This document shows positions 55,862-64,000 of a DNA stretch of 64,000 bases, piece by piece. Position 1 is the stretch's first letter. Each line of letters opens with the position of its first letter. The stretch is from Rothia mucilaginosa ATCC 25296 (GTDB taxonomy: Bacteria; Actinomycetota; Actinomycetes; Actinomycetales; Micrococcaceae): NCBI RefSeq assembly GCF_000175615.1, contig NZ_ACVO01000007.1, forward strand, positions 12,942-76,941, in the 5' to 3' direction. A program made the position numbers and the translations under genes. The notes under the pieces were generated by a model. The model was not told the DNA's origin. It saw only the letters and a list, made by a program, of their open reading frames with translations, and searched no databases.

Positions 55862-56959
55862 TTATTCAGCGTCCTGTGCGGACTCTTCTGTTGCTTCTTC
55901 AATTGCCTTCTCAGCGGAAGCTTCTTCAGCCAGGCTACGAGCCACGCGAGCTGCAACCTCTTCCTCGGCACGAACCTGAGCGTACTTAGACTCGGAGAGA
56001 ATATCGATACGCCAGCCGGTCAGCTTCGCTGCCAGACGTGCGTTCTGACCCTCACGGCCGATAGCCAGGGACAGCTGGTCATCCGGAACCACGGCACGAG
56101 CGGAGTACTCACGCGGGTTCGCGATAATGACCTCGGTGACCTTCGCCGGGGACAGCGCCGCAGCGATGAAGGTTGCCGGATCGGTCGAGTAGTCGACAAT
56201 GTCAATCTTCTCGTCGTTCAGCTCGGCAGCAACCGCACGCACGCGGGCACCCATATCGCCGATGCACGCACCCTTAGCGTTAATGGTCGGGTTCTTCGCG
56301 GACACAGCAATCTTGGAGCGGTGGCCAGCTTCACGTGCGATGGAGTTAATGGAAACCAGGCCCTCAGAGATTTCGGGAACCTCGTGCTCGAACAGGCGCA
56401 GAACCAGGTTCGGGTGCGAACGAGAAACCACAATCGAGGGACCCTTCGGGCCGCGGCGAGCCTCAACCAGGTAGGCGCGCAGGCGGGAGCCGTGCGGGTA
56501 CTTCTCGCCCGGAACCTGCTCGTTGCTGGGCAGAACAGCTTCAACGGTGCCCAGGTCAACCTGAACCATACGCGGGTTGTTGCCCTGCTGAATCACGCCG
56601 GACACCAGGGTGCCCTCACGGTCCTTGAACTCACCCAGAACGGATGCGTCCTCAGCGTCACGCAGACGCTGCGAGAGCACCTGACGGACGGTTGCGGCAG
56701 CGATACGGCCAAAGTTGTTCGGGGTATCGTCGAACTCGTCAATCTTCTGGTTATCCTCATCAAGCTCAGGAGCCAGAATGACGAACTCGCCGGTGGTGTG
56801 GTCGATGACGGCACGAGAACCCTTAATGGCGCCGGGCTGCTTCATGTACGCAAGCAGCAGGGCGTTCTCAACCAGGGTGAAGAGCTCCTCCATGACGAGA
56901 GAGCGCTGCTTCGCCAATGCGCGCAGTGCGCCCAGGTCAATAGTTTTAATATCCTCCAC
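55862..56959 (-). CDS. nusA: Transcription termination/antitermination factor NusA
   Basis: Predicted 365-aa NusA, which modulates RNA polymerase pausing. N-terminal domain (1-125), S1 domain (about 128-195, GTLVSGVIQQGNNPRMVQVDLGTVEAVLP), and KH1/KH2 (about 225-340, GDMGARVRAVAAEL; AIGREGQNARLAAKLTGWRIDI) are present. The acidic C-terminal repeats of E. coli are absent and replaced by a short Glu/Ala tail, as in other Actinobacteria. GTG start with a weak AAAGG upstream. Downstream of rimP. Confidence 0.95.
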   Translation of the reverse strand: MEDIKTIDLGALRALAKQRSLVMEELFTLVENALLLAYMKQPGAIKGSRAVIDHTTGEFVILAPELDEDNQKIDEFDDTPNNFGRIAAATVRQVLSQRLRDAEDASVLGEFKDREGTLVSGVIQQGNNPRMVQVDLGTVEAVLPSNEQVPGEKYPHGSRLRAYLVEARRGPKGPSIVVSRSHPNLVLRLFEHEVPEISEGLVSINSIAREAGHRSKIAVSAKNPTINAKGACIGDMGARVRAVAAELNDEKIDIVDYSTDPATFIAAALSPAKVTEVIIANPREYSARAVVPDDQLSLAIGREGQNARLAAKLTGWRIDILSESKYAQVRAEEEVAARVARSLAEEASAEKAIEEATEESAQDAE

Positions 56960-57068
56960 GCTTTTCAGCCTTTCCCAGTTAGCACGGCGCCGGGACGCTC
57001 AATGCGCCCCGGCTCCCGAACGGTATATACCTGACACGGAACACCCCGTGCCTGAAGCTTTAATAACT

Positions 57069-57740
57069 CTATTCTACCGGCTCAACGGACGAATTGAAGT
57101 CAATCTCGACGTGAGCAGAAGCAATATTTTCCCACGGAAGCAAGCTCGGCTCGTGGTACGACTCCTTCTGACCCTTCTTCGTGTTCTTCTTACGAGCCAG
57201 CACCGGACCCTCGTCCTGCACCTCGTGCAGACGCGCCAGGTACTCGGTGCCGTCGGGTGCGGTGACCGCGATCAGACGGGTGCGGGCACGCTCCCAGTGG
57301 CGGCGCTCGGTCAGGGCGCGGGTAGCACCGGGCGAGGACACCTCCAGCTCGTAGGGGAAGAACTCGTCGTTCTCATCCGCACGGTCCAGGGCGCTCGAAA
57401 TCGCACCGGAAATCTCCGCGAGGGAATCCAGCGACAGCGAATCGGTACGCTCAGCGGTGTAGTCCACCGTAATCTTCACGGTGCGGTTCGCCGCCGGACC
57501 CGAAATCTTCAGGCCCTCCAGCACCAGCGAGAACTCGGAGATAACCGGGGCAATCGCCTCGGCAACCTCTTCCTCACGAATTGCGCGGGTACCCACGCGC
57601 ACCGGTGCCTCCACCACGGGCTCACTCTCAACGCGAGTGCGGGGAGTGTTCACACCATTCGCCACGCGGGATGCGGCACGGCGAGCGCGCGCATTCGGGG
57701 CGCTCTTCTTAGAGCCAGAACGCTTCGGCTTGTATGCCAT
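57069..57740 (-). CDS. rimP: Ribosome maturation factor RimP
   Basis: Predicted 223-aa protein for 30S assembly. The RimP core (about 65-200; FSLVLEGLKISGPAANRTVKITVDY, LEVSSPGATRALTERRHWERARTRLIAV) is clear. The first ~60 residues are basic and probably disordered, longer than in E. coli. First gene of the rimP-nusA-ylxR-infB group; 100 nt separate it from proS. Confidence 0.92.
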   Translation of the reverse strand: MAYKPKRSGSKKSAPNARARRAASRVANGVNTPRTRVESEPVVEAPVRVGTRAIREEEVAEAIAPVISEFSLVLEGLKISGPAANRTVKITVDYTAERTDSLSLDSLAEISGAISSALDRADENDEFFPYELEVSSPGATRALTERRHWERARTRLIAVTAPDGTEYLARLHEVQDEGPVLARKKNTKKGQKESYHEPSLLPWENIASAHVEIDFNSSVEPVE

Positions 57741-57840
57741 AGTTCTCTTCTTTCATTCTTCCGCCGTCTACCCTGCCCCACCTCCTGGGAGGTAGGACAG
57801 GTGGCGACGGGTTTACGTCTTTGCGGGCTAGTGGCGTACC

Positions 57841-59673
57841 TTAGGCGCCGCGCACCTCAGCAATGACCTCAGCCACCGCGTTCTCGACGGACACCTCGCG
57901 AGCCTCACCGCTACGGCGGTCCTTCAGCTCCAGCACGCCGTCCTTGAAGCCGCGACCAATCACCAGGATGGTGGGCACACCCAGCAGCTCGGCGTCGCCG
58001 AACTTCACGCCGGGGCTGGTCTTCGGGCGGTCGTCCAGCATGACCTGCAGGCCGGCGGATTCCAGGGATGCGCTGAGCTCTTCAGCGTACTCGTGGGATG
58101 CTGCCTCCTTGCCGGTGATGACGATGTGCACGTCTGCCGGTGCCAGGTTACGCGGCCAGATCAGGCCCTTCTCGTCGTGGTTTCCCTCAGCGATAGCGGC
58201 AAGTGCGCGGGTCACGCCCACGCCGTAGGAGCCCATGGTCACGGTCTGCAGCTTGCCGTTCTGGTCCAGGACCTTCAGGCCCAGTGCCTCAGCGTACTTG
58301 CGGCCCAGGGCGAAGATGTGGCCCATCTCGATACCGCGGGCTGCGACCAGCTCGCCGGAGCCGTCCGGTGCCGGGTCGCCTTCGCGCACCTCGCACGCCT
58401 CGATCACGCCGTCGGCGGTGAAGTCGCGGCCGAAGACCAGGTTCGCCACGTGCTTACCCTCTTCGTTTGCGCCGGTCACCCAGCGGGTACCGCGCACCAC
58501 GCGGGGGTCAACGAAGAAGGGAATGCCGGTTGCGGAAGCCACCGCATCCTCGTCCTCGGTGTACGCACCGAACAGGGGCGCGTCCAGGCTCAGGCCGGGG
58601 CCAATGTAGCCCTTGACCAGCTGCGGGTATGCTTTCAGGTCCTCTTCGCTGGCTGCCTCAACCTCAACCTCGCCGCCGATGCCCAGCAGGGCGCCGATGT
58701 TGACCTCAACGCGGCCCAGGTCCACGGCACGGTCGCCGGGAACGCCCACGGCGAAGACCTTACGCTCGCCGGAGGGGGTGATGACGGTGCCCAGGAAGCA
58801 CTTGAGGGTCTGCGAAGCTTCCAGGGTGCCGCCGGTAACCTCGGAGTGTAGCTCGTTCATGCGCTCCACCAGGGTCTCAATGGTGGCGGAGTCGGGGGTG
58901 TCCACAACGAGTGCCGCCGGGGTGTCCTCGGTGATTTCGATTTCCTCGGGAACCACGGTGGTGACGGCCTCAACGTTTGCCGCGTAGCCGCCCGCGGAAC
59001 GCACGAAGGTGTCCTCGCCGATGGGGGTCGGGTGCAGGAACTCTTCACTGCGGGAGCCGCCCATCGCACCGGACTGTGCGGTCACAATGACAATCTCCAG
59101 GCCCAGGCGCTCAAAAATGCGCTGGTAGGCGGCGCGGTGCGCCATGTACGCCTCGTTCAGGCCCTCATCGTCAATGTTGAAGGAGTAGGAGTCCTTCATG
59201 ACGAACTCGCGGCCGCGCAGCAGACCCGCGCGGGGGCGCGCCTCATCGCGGTACTTGGTCTGAATCTGGTACAGGTAAACCGGCAAATCCTTGTAGGAGG
59301 AGTACAGGTCCTTGACCAGCAGGGTGAACATTTCCTCGTGGGTGGGTGCCAGCAGCATGTCGGCGCCCTTGCGGTCCTTGAGGCGGAAGAGGTTATCGCC
59401 GTACTCGTCCCAGCGGTTGGTTGCCTCGTAGGGTTCGCGGGGCAGCAGTGCGGGGAAGTGAACTTCCTGCGCACCGATGGCGTCCATCTCTTCGCGGATG
59501 ATGTTCTCGACCTTGCGCAGTACCTTCAGGCCCAGGGGCAGCCAGGTGTACACACCGGGGGCTGCGCGGCGGATGTAACCGGCGCGGACCAGCAGCTTGT
59601 GGCTGGCGACCTCAGCGTCTACGGGGTCCTCGCGCAGAGTGCGCACGAAGAGGTTGGAAAGGCGAAGTACCAC
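57841..59673 (-). CDS. proS: Prolyl-tRNA synthetase (bacterial type)
   Basis: Predicted 610-aa class II synthetase charging tRNA-Pro. Motif 2 ([21 protein letters not shown], about 143-163) and the inserted editing domain (about 225-400) mark the long bacterial type. Motif 3 ([14 protein letters not shown], about 485) and the C-terminal anticodon-binding domain (about 510-610) follow. GTG start with AAGGAG upstream. Lies between rimP and the GNAT gene, as in related genomes. Confidence 0.96.
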   Translation of the reverse strand: MVLRLSNLFVRTLREDPVDAEVASHKLLVRAGYIRRAAPGVYTWLPLGLKVLRKVENIIREEMDAIGAQEVHFPALLPREPYEATNRWDEYGDNLFRLKDRKGADMLLAPTHEEMFTLLVKDLYSSYKDLPVYLYQIQTKYRDEARPRAGLLRGREFVMKDSYSFNIDDEGLNEAYMAHRAAYQRIFERLGLEIVIVTAQSGAMGGSRSEEFLHPTPIGEDTFVRSAGGYAANVEAVTTVVPEEIEITEDTPAALVVDTPDSATIETLVERMNELHSEVTGGTLEASQTLKCFLGTVITPSGERKVFAVGVPGDRAVDLGRVEVNIGALLGIGGEVEVEAASEEDLKAYPQLVKGYIGPGLSLDAPLFGAYTEDEDAVASATGIPFFVDPRVVRGTRWVTGANEEGKHVANLVFGRDFTADGVIEACEVREGDPAPDGSGELVAARGIEMGHIFALGRKYAEALGLKVLDQNGKLQTVTMGSYGVGVTRALAAIAEGNHDEKGLIWPRNLAPADVHIVITGKEAASHEYAEELSASLESAGLQVMLDDRPKTSPGVKFGDAELLGVPTILVIGRGFKDGVLELKDRRSGEAREVSVENAVAEVIAEVRGA

Positions 59674-59784
59674 GATTCTCCTTGAAAGGTCGATAGGTTT
59701 AGGTAGGGTGCCCGAGGCTCACCGGGTGAGCCGTAAATAGGCACAGTCGTCTTTAATTTTATAGCGTTTTAGGGTTCGGCGTGT

Positions 59785-61035
59785 TTAGCGCTCAAAAATG
59801 ATGGTCGAGAACTGCCCAATCTGCTCCCAACCGGTCCCCCGGTACATGGCAAGAGCACGGGCGTTATAGTCGTTCACGTACAGGCTCAAGTGCGGGTAGC
59901 GGCGCTGCAGAACCTGCGCGGCGGCGGCAAAGAACGGCTTAGCCAGACCGTAGCCGCGGTAGTCCGGATGCAGCCATACACCCTGCACCTGCGCGGCGTC
60001 CAGGTTCACGATGCCCGCATCCGCCTTGAAGATAACCCGCCCATTCACATCGGTGACAATGGCGCTACGCTGACCGGCAATGAGCGTGCGCAGGCGCGCC
60101 GCATAGCCGTCACCGTAGCGAGCAACCGGGTCGAAGCCGACCTCCTCGGTGAACATGGCGGCCGCGGCGGGCAGAAGCTCCCCCAGGTCCGCGGAGGTGG
60201 CGAGGCGCGCATACCCGGCAGCCTCACCGCTGAGTTGGACAGCACCGGCGGGGCTCACCCCCGGCTTGAGGGGCTCGGGTTTGAGAGGCGCGGGCAGGTG
60301 CGCCGGCAGCTCAGGAAGCTCCACCTCGTAGAAGCGGGCGAGGTCCTTCTCCGGCGGCAGATACAGCAACGGCTGATTGGGACGCTCCGACAGAACCCGC
60401 GCACGGTGATCGCAACCGTCACCCAGGCTCGGCTGCAGCATCTGCAACAGCGAGCTCTTATCGCCCCGAGTCTGCTCGCACAGCTCCTGCATGCGCGTCC
60501 ACAGGGGTATCACGAAGACGCTCTCACCGAACATGGAATCCAGGCGAGAACCCACCTGCAGTAGCAGCTGAGCCAGCGCGTCACGATGCGCGAGCGCCGT
60601 AGCATCCAGCGCCGCAGTGTCCGGGACGGGGGCATCCGCCGCTTCAACAACGGGAGAATCCACATCGTGTTCAGCGTGTTCAACCGCGACGTGTTCAACA
60701 GCGGCACCGCACAGCCGCACCGGCACCACATTCGAACCCAGCAACAGCACACAGCACAGCTGCCCGTCACGCTCACAACCCACAAAACCCTGATAGTAGT
60801 GCAGCGGAATACGCGGGGACCTCACCGGAAGAGGGCACGCCAAATAATGCTCAATGGAGTACAGATTCGGGACCGGGTCACTGAACAGGACCTCCTCCAG
60901 CTCATCGCACCACCGAGCATCCAGAGCAAAAACGTGTTCCTTCACGCGATCAGGCATAGGGGAAGAATCCATCGACGAAACAGCAGCACGCCGGGCACGT
61001 TTAGCCTTACGGCGGCGAGAAAAAAGAGTGAACAT
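59785..61035 (-). CDS. GNAT acetyltransferase with DUF4081-like N-terminal half
   Basis: Predicted 416-aa protein. The C-terminal GNAT fold (about 285-416) shows the acetyl-CoA-binding stretch VWLHPDYRGYGLAKPF and the late YVNDYNARALAMYRGTGWEQIG. The N-terminal half resembles DUF4081-type proteins encoded beside ispG/proS in Actinobacteria. It contains an unusual run of alternating VEH/AEH residues (about 120-135) and a long Pro/Leu linker. Substrate unknown. The ATG at 61035 has only a weak CAGG upstream; an earlier in-frame start would add a hydrophobic segment. Confidence 0.8.
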   Translation of the reverse strand: MFTLFSRRRKAKRARRAAVSSMDSSPMPDRVKEHVFALDARWCDELEEVLFSDPVPNLYSIEHYLACPLPVRSPRIPLHYYQGFVGCERDGQLCCVLLLGSNVVPVRLCGAAVEHVAVEHAEHDVDSPVVEAADAPVPDTAALDATALAHRDALAQLLLQVGSRLDSMFGESVFVIPLWTRMQELCEQTRGDKSSLLQMLQPSLGDGCDHRARVLSERPNQPLLYLPPEKDLARFYEVELPELPAHLPAPLKPEPLKPGVSPAGAVQLSGEAAGYARLATSADLGELLPAAAAMFTEEVGFDPVARYGDGYAARLRTLIAGQRSAIVTDVNGRVIFKADAGIVNLDAAQVQGVWLHPDYRGYGLAKPFFAAAAQVLQRRYPHLSLYVNDYNARALAMYRGTGWEQIGQFSTIIFER

Positions 61036-61228
61036 GACCTGTTGAGTGATAGAGAATGAGCGACAAAAAATAAGTGAAAATACGGGGACACGCACCCCCG
61101 AAAAAGTAGCCGAATCCTGCGGCCACAACCGGCAGCGGCAAACACCAAGCCTGCCACCACCCTAACCGGACATAACCGGAAAAGCGCGGAGGCGCCCTCA
61201 CCAGGGCGCCTCCGCGCACAAAAGCTAA

Positions 61229-62389
61229 CTAGCTTACCGAAACAGCCGGGGAACCCTCGGGAACATACTCGCCCGAAGCCTCCATCTCAGCAGCAATACG
61301 GGTCGCCTCTTCAATCAGAGTCTCAACGATCTGATCCTCAGGCACAGTCTTAATGACCTCACCCTTCACAAAAATCTGGCCCTTACCGTTACCGGACGCA
61401 ACACCCAGGTCAGCCTCACGAGCCTCACCCGGACCGTTCACCACGCAACCCATCACGGCAACACGCAGCGGAACCTTCATGTGCTCCAGGCCCTTAGTCA
61501 CGTTCTCAGCAAGCTCCCACACGTTCACCTGCGCACGACCACACGACGGGCAAGACACGATATCCAGCTTGCGGGGGCGAAGGTTCAGCGACTCCAGGAT
61601 CTTGGTGCCCACCTTCACCTCCTCAACCGGAGGAGCAGACAGCGACACGCGAATAGTATCGCCAATACCCTGAGACAGCAGAGTACCGAACGCCACCGAG
61701 CTCTTAATGGTGCCCTGGAACGCCGGACCAGCCTCAGTCACGCCCAAGTGCAGGGGCCAGTCACCGCGCTCAGCCAGCTGACGGTACGCCTCCACCATCA
61801 CCACAGGGTCATTGTGCTTCACAGAAATCTTGAAATCACGGAAACCGTGCTCCTCAAAGAGCGACGCCTCCCACACAGCAGACTCAACCAGAGCCTCCGG
61901 AGTAGCCTTACCGTACTTCTCCAACAGACGCTTATCCAGCGAACCAGCATTCACACCAATACGCAGAGAAACGCCGTGGTCCGAAGCCATCTGAGCGATT
62001 TCCTTCACCTGGTCGTCGAACTTACGGATATTACCCGGGTTCACACGCACAGCACCGCAACCAGCCTGAATAGCCGCATACACGTACTTCGGCTGGAAGT
62101 GAATATCAGCAATCACCGGAATACGGGACTGCTTCGCAATAATGGGCAGAGCCTCCGCATCCTTATCAGTCGGGCACGCCACACGCACAATATCGCAACC
62201 GGCAGCGGTCAACTCAGCAATCTGCTGCAGAGTCGCACCAATGTCGTGGGTCTTAGTGGTCGTCATCGACTGCACCGAAATCGGAGATTCAGAACCAACA
62301 CCGACAGAACCCACCTTAAACTGGCGAGTCTTACGACGCGGGGACAGAACCGCGGGAGCGGGCTTCGGCATACCAAGGCTGACCGACAA
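61229..62389 (-). CDS. ispG: 4-hydroxy-3-methylbut-2-en-1-yl diphosphate synthase (TTG start)
   Basis: Predicted 386-aa 4Fe-4S enzyme of the MEP isoprenoid pathway. Cluster ligands are in [11 protein letters not shown] and [13 protein letters not shown]. The barrel signature [21 protein letters not shown] opens the protein. The TTG at 62389 gives SVSLGMP..., matching family N-termini, with GGAGG six bases upstream; longer frames add unrelated residues. Downstream of rseP (121-nt gap), the usual dxr-rseP-ispG neighbourhood. Confidence 0.95.
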   Translation of the reverse strand: MSVSLGMPKPAPAVLSPRRKTRQFKVGSVGVGSESPISVQSMTTTKTHDIGATLQQIAELTAAGCDIVRVACPTDKDAEALPIIAKQSRIPVIADIHFQPKYVYAAIQAGCGAVRVNPGNIRKFDDQVKEIAQMASDHGVSLRIGVNAGSLDKRLLEKYGKATPEALVESAVWEASLFEEHGFRDFKISVKHNDPVVMVEAYRQLAERGDWPLHLGVTEAGPAFQGTIKSSVAFGTLLSQGIGDTIRVSLSAPPVEEVKVGTKILESLNLRPRKLDIVSCPSCGRAQVNVWELAENVTKGLEHMKVPLRVAVMGCVVNGPGEAREADLGVASGNGKGQIFVKGEVIKTVPEDQIVETLIEEATRIAAEMEASGEYVPEGSPAVSVS

Positions 62390-62510
62390 GGTTTTCCTCC
62401 ATACATGGGTTATGAAGGACGTACGACGCATCCTTCGTTCAACTTTTTATTGTGCCACTGACGCGAAAGAAAGCACTAATACGGGTACCCTTACCGCGTG
62501 CAACAACACA

Positions 62511-63866
62511 CTAAAACAGGGTGATGGGCTTAACAATATCCGCCACAATCAGAATGACAGACATCACAATAAACGCGCCCGCCACCACATACGTCAACGG
62601 CAACAACTTCACCGGATCAAACGGACCCGGATCCTTACGCCCAGTCAAACGTGCAAAGAAACGACGCACACCCTCCCAGAGCGCACCCAACACGTGGCCA
62701 CCATCCAGAGGCAGAAGCGGAATCAGATTAAACGCAAAAAGCATCAAATTCATATTCGCCACCAGCGAGACCAGCATCGCGGCCTTCGACTTCAGGTCAA
62801 TGCGATCGGTGGCCGTCACCTCACCGGCAATACGACTCACACCAACCACAGACACCGGCGACTCAACACTACGCTCACCACCAGTCACCAAAGTCACCGT
62901 CAACTCCCACACACGCTGCGGCAACGACAACATCGACGAACCCACACGAGAGAGCGTATCGCCCACCATCGCAGGCACCTCAGTAATAGAACCAGGCACC
63001 AACTCACTCGACGGCGAAACACCCACAAAACCGCCACGAGTCGTCGCAATCGAACCATCCGCAGCACGCGCATACTGGCCCTTACCATCAGAAACCGGGC
63101 GGATCATCTCAACCGGAGTCACCGACAAATCCAGACGCTGACCATTACGCTCCACCGTCAAAGTGCTCGGGTGAGAACCCGCCGCACGAATCGCCGAAGA
63201 CACAGCCTCCCACGAACCCGTCGACGCACCATTCACAGCAACCACACGGTCACCCACCCGCACACCAGCAGCCTTCGCAGGCGACGGAGTGGACTTATCC
63301 GTACACTCGCCATAGCTAATCGAATCATGAGTAACATTCACGCTCGGCACGCACTCAGACACCGCCGACACCTTATTCGTCACCTGCGCCGTACCAAAAC
63401 CACAAATCAGCACAGCAGTACACACCACACCAATCAGCAGGTTCATCGTCGGGCCACCCAGCATAATCACCATGCGCTTGAGCACCGGCAACTTATAGAA
63501 CAGGCGGTCCTCATCGCCGGGCTTCAGGCGCTCAGCATCCGCCGCACGAGCCTCCTCAGCCAGGGATGCGAACGGGCTCGTACTCCCCGAATGACCCTCC
63601 TCATGGTGTTCCTTCACCTCAGCAGGGCTCGGCGGGTACATGCCAATCATCGAAATGTAGCCGCCCAACGGGATCGCCTTGAAACCGTACTCAGTCTCGC
63701 CGCGGCGGAAAGAGAACACGGTCTTACCGAAGCCAATCATGTACTGCGGGACGCGCACATTGAACAGCTTCGCGGGCACCAGATGCCCCACCTCGTGCAG
63801 GGCAATCGAGACGGCAATAGCGATTGCCATGAGGATAATGCCCACAGCGTACAGCAGGATTTCCAC
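62511..63866 (-). CDS. rseP: Site-2 protease (RIP metalloprotease RseP/Rip1 type)
   Basis: Predicted 451-aa intramembrane zinc protease (M50B). The HEVGH active site is at 24-28 in helix 1, and the distal Asp is in LLPLDGGHVLGAL near the C-terminus. One PDZ domain (about 190-265, AAGVRVGDRVVAVNG) lies between helices. Relatives cleave anti-sigma factors; a target is not visible here. GTG start with a weak ribosome site. In related genomes dxr lies upstream; 63867-64000 shows no gene I can confirm. Confidence 0.92.
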   Translation of the reverse strand: MEILLYAVGIILMAIAIAVSIALHEVGHLVPAKLFNVRVPQYMIGFGKTVFSFRRGETEYGFKAIPLGGYISMIGMYPPSPAEVKEHHEEGHSGSTSPFASLAEEARAADAERLKPGDEDRLFYKLPVLKRMVIMLGGPTMNLLIGVVCTAVLICGFGTAQVTNKVSAVSECVPSVNVTHDSISYGECTDKSTPSPAKAAGVRVGDRVVAVNGASTGSWEAVSSAIRAAGSHPSTLTVERNGQRLDLSVTPVEMIRPVSDGKGQYARAADGSIATTRGGFVGVSPSSELVPGSITEVPAMVGDTLSRVGSSMLSLPQRVWELTVTLVTGGERSVESPVSVVGVSRIAGEVTATDRIDLKSKAAMLVSLVANMNLMLFAFNLIPLLPLDGGHVLGALWEGVRRFFARLTGRKDPGPFDPVKLLPLTYVVAGAFIVMSVILIVADIVKPITLF

Positions 63867-64000
63867 GCTTTTTCTCGTTTCGGTTCGGGGATACGAAGCT
63901 TCTAGGATACTCGCTTAGCCTGTGAAGGCGCCCTCCCCCGCTTTCTGGAGGGGCTGGATGGGGACGATAAAAGGGGCGGTGTTCGTCCTCGTTCCTACAC

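Noticed and set aside
62390..62431. Longer ispG frame with extra N-terminal residues
   Set aside because: GGAGG positions the TTG at 62389, and the family N-terminus begins there.
63867..64000. Possible 3' end of dxr on the minus strand
   Set aside because: One open frame ends at a TAA near 63917, but the visible residues do not let me identify Dxr.

Overview
The window is a high-GC actinobacterial chromosome segment. Gene order (infC-rpmI-rplT-TrmH, lexA/dinG/hflX, dapF-miaA-miaB, recX-recA-DUF3046-clgR-cinA-pgsA-ftsK-rnj-dapA-dapB, M16-pnp-rpsO, ribF-truB-rbfA-infB-ylxR-nusA-rimP-proS-GNAT-ispG-rseP) is that of the Micrococcaceae. Protein sequences look most like Rothia. The assignment is inferred from gene order and remembered family sequences, not from a search. 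Nearly all genes are on the minus strand. Plus-strand genes are a DUF1844 gene, lexA, a small methyltransferase, an APH-like kinase and a large acyltransferase. I saw no rRNA, tRNA, CRISPR array or insertion sequence.

Layout. 1-4.3 kb: a membrane protein, a Nudix hydrolase, a DUF421 protein, a cation diffusion facilitator and a TrmH-type rRNA methylase. 4.4-6.3 kb: rplT, rpmI and infC, with an AUU start and a leader carrying an intrinsic terminator. 6.3-8.4 kb: DUF1844, then hisA/priA overlapping a hisH whose glutaminase catalytic residues are all lost. 8.5-15.4 kb: an SOS module (LysM protein, lexA, dinG), then hflX and a methyltransferase. 15.5-21.8 kb: dapF, an inserted acyltransferase, miaA, miaB and the kinase-like gene. 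22-36.3 kb: recX with a very long N-terminal extension, recA, DUF3046, clgR, cinA/pncC, pgsA, ftsK, rnj, dapA, a TPR membrane protein and dapB. 36.5-44.1 kb: an OafA-type acyltransferase, an M16 peptidase, a further acyltransferase, pnp and rpsO. 44.4-50.3 kb: an amino-acid permease with a folded leader, a small membrane protein, mtnN-luxS, ribF and a DUF4345 protein. 50.4-63.9 kb: truB, rbfA, infB, ylxR, nusA, rimP, proS, a GNAT protein, ispG and rseP.

Themes. Much of the window is translation and RNA machinery: initiation factors IF2 and IF3, ribosomal proteins, RimP, RbfA, TruB, MiaA/B, RNase J and PNPase. DNA-damage genes are interspersed. The LysM gene has a promoter with a LexA box in its spacer, and recA has an element resembling the RecA-NDp/PafBC class. 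Diaminopimelate/lysine synthesis (dapA, dapB, dapF) and the activated-methyl cycle (luxS-mtnN) are represented.

The most unusual signals are: the dead HisH next to a PriA-like HisA with altered substrate loops, which suggests a decayed histidine locus; the terminator-bearing infC leader; the LexA-controlled LysM gene with a structured leader; seven start codons placed 6-7 nt after a -10 box, which suggests leaderless mRNAs; RecX with six EPPY hexad repeats; a mutually exclusive hairpin set in front of the amino-acid permease; a 16-bp operator-like palindrome at the OafA promoter; and a 13-base C tract near recA.
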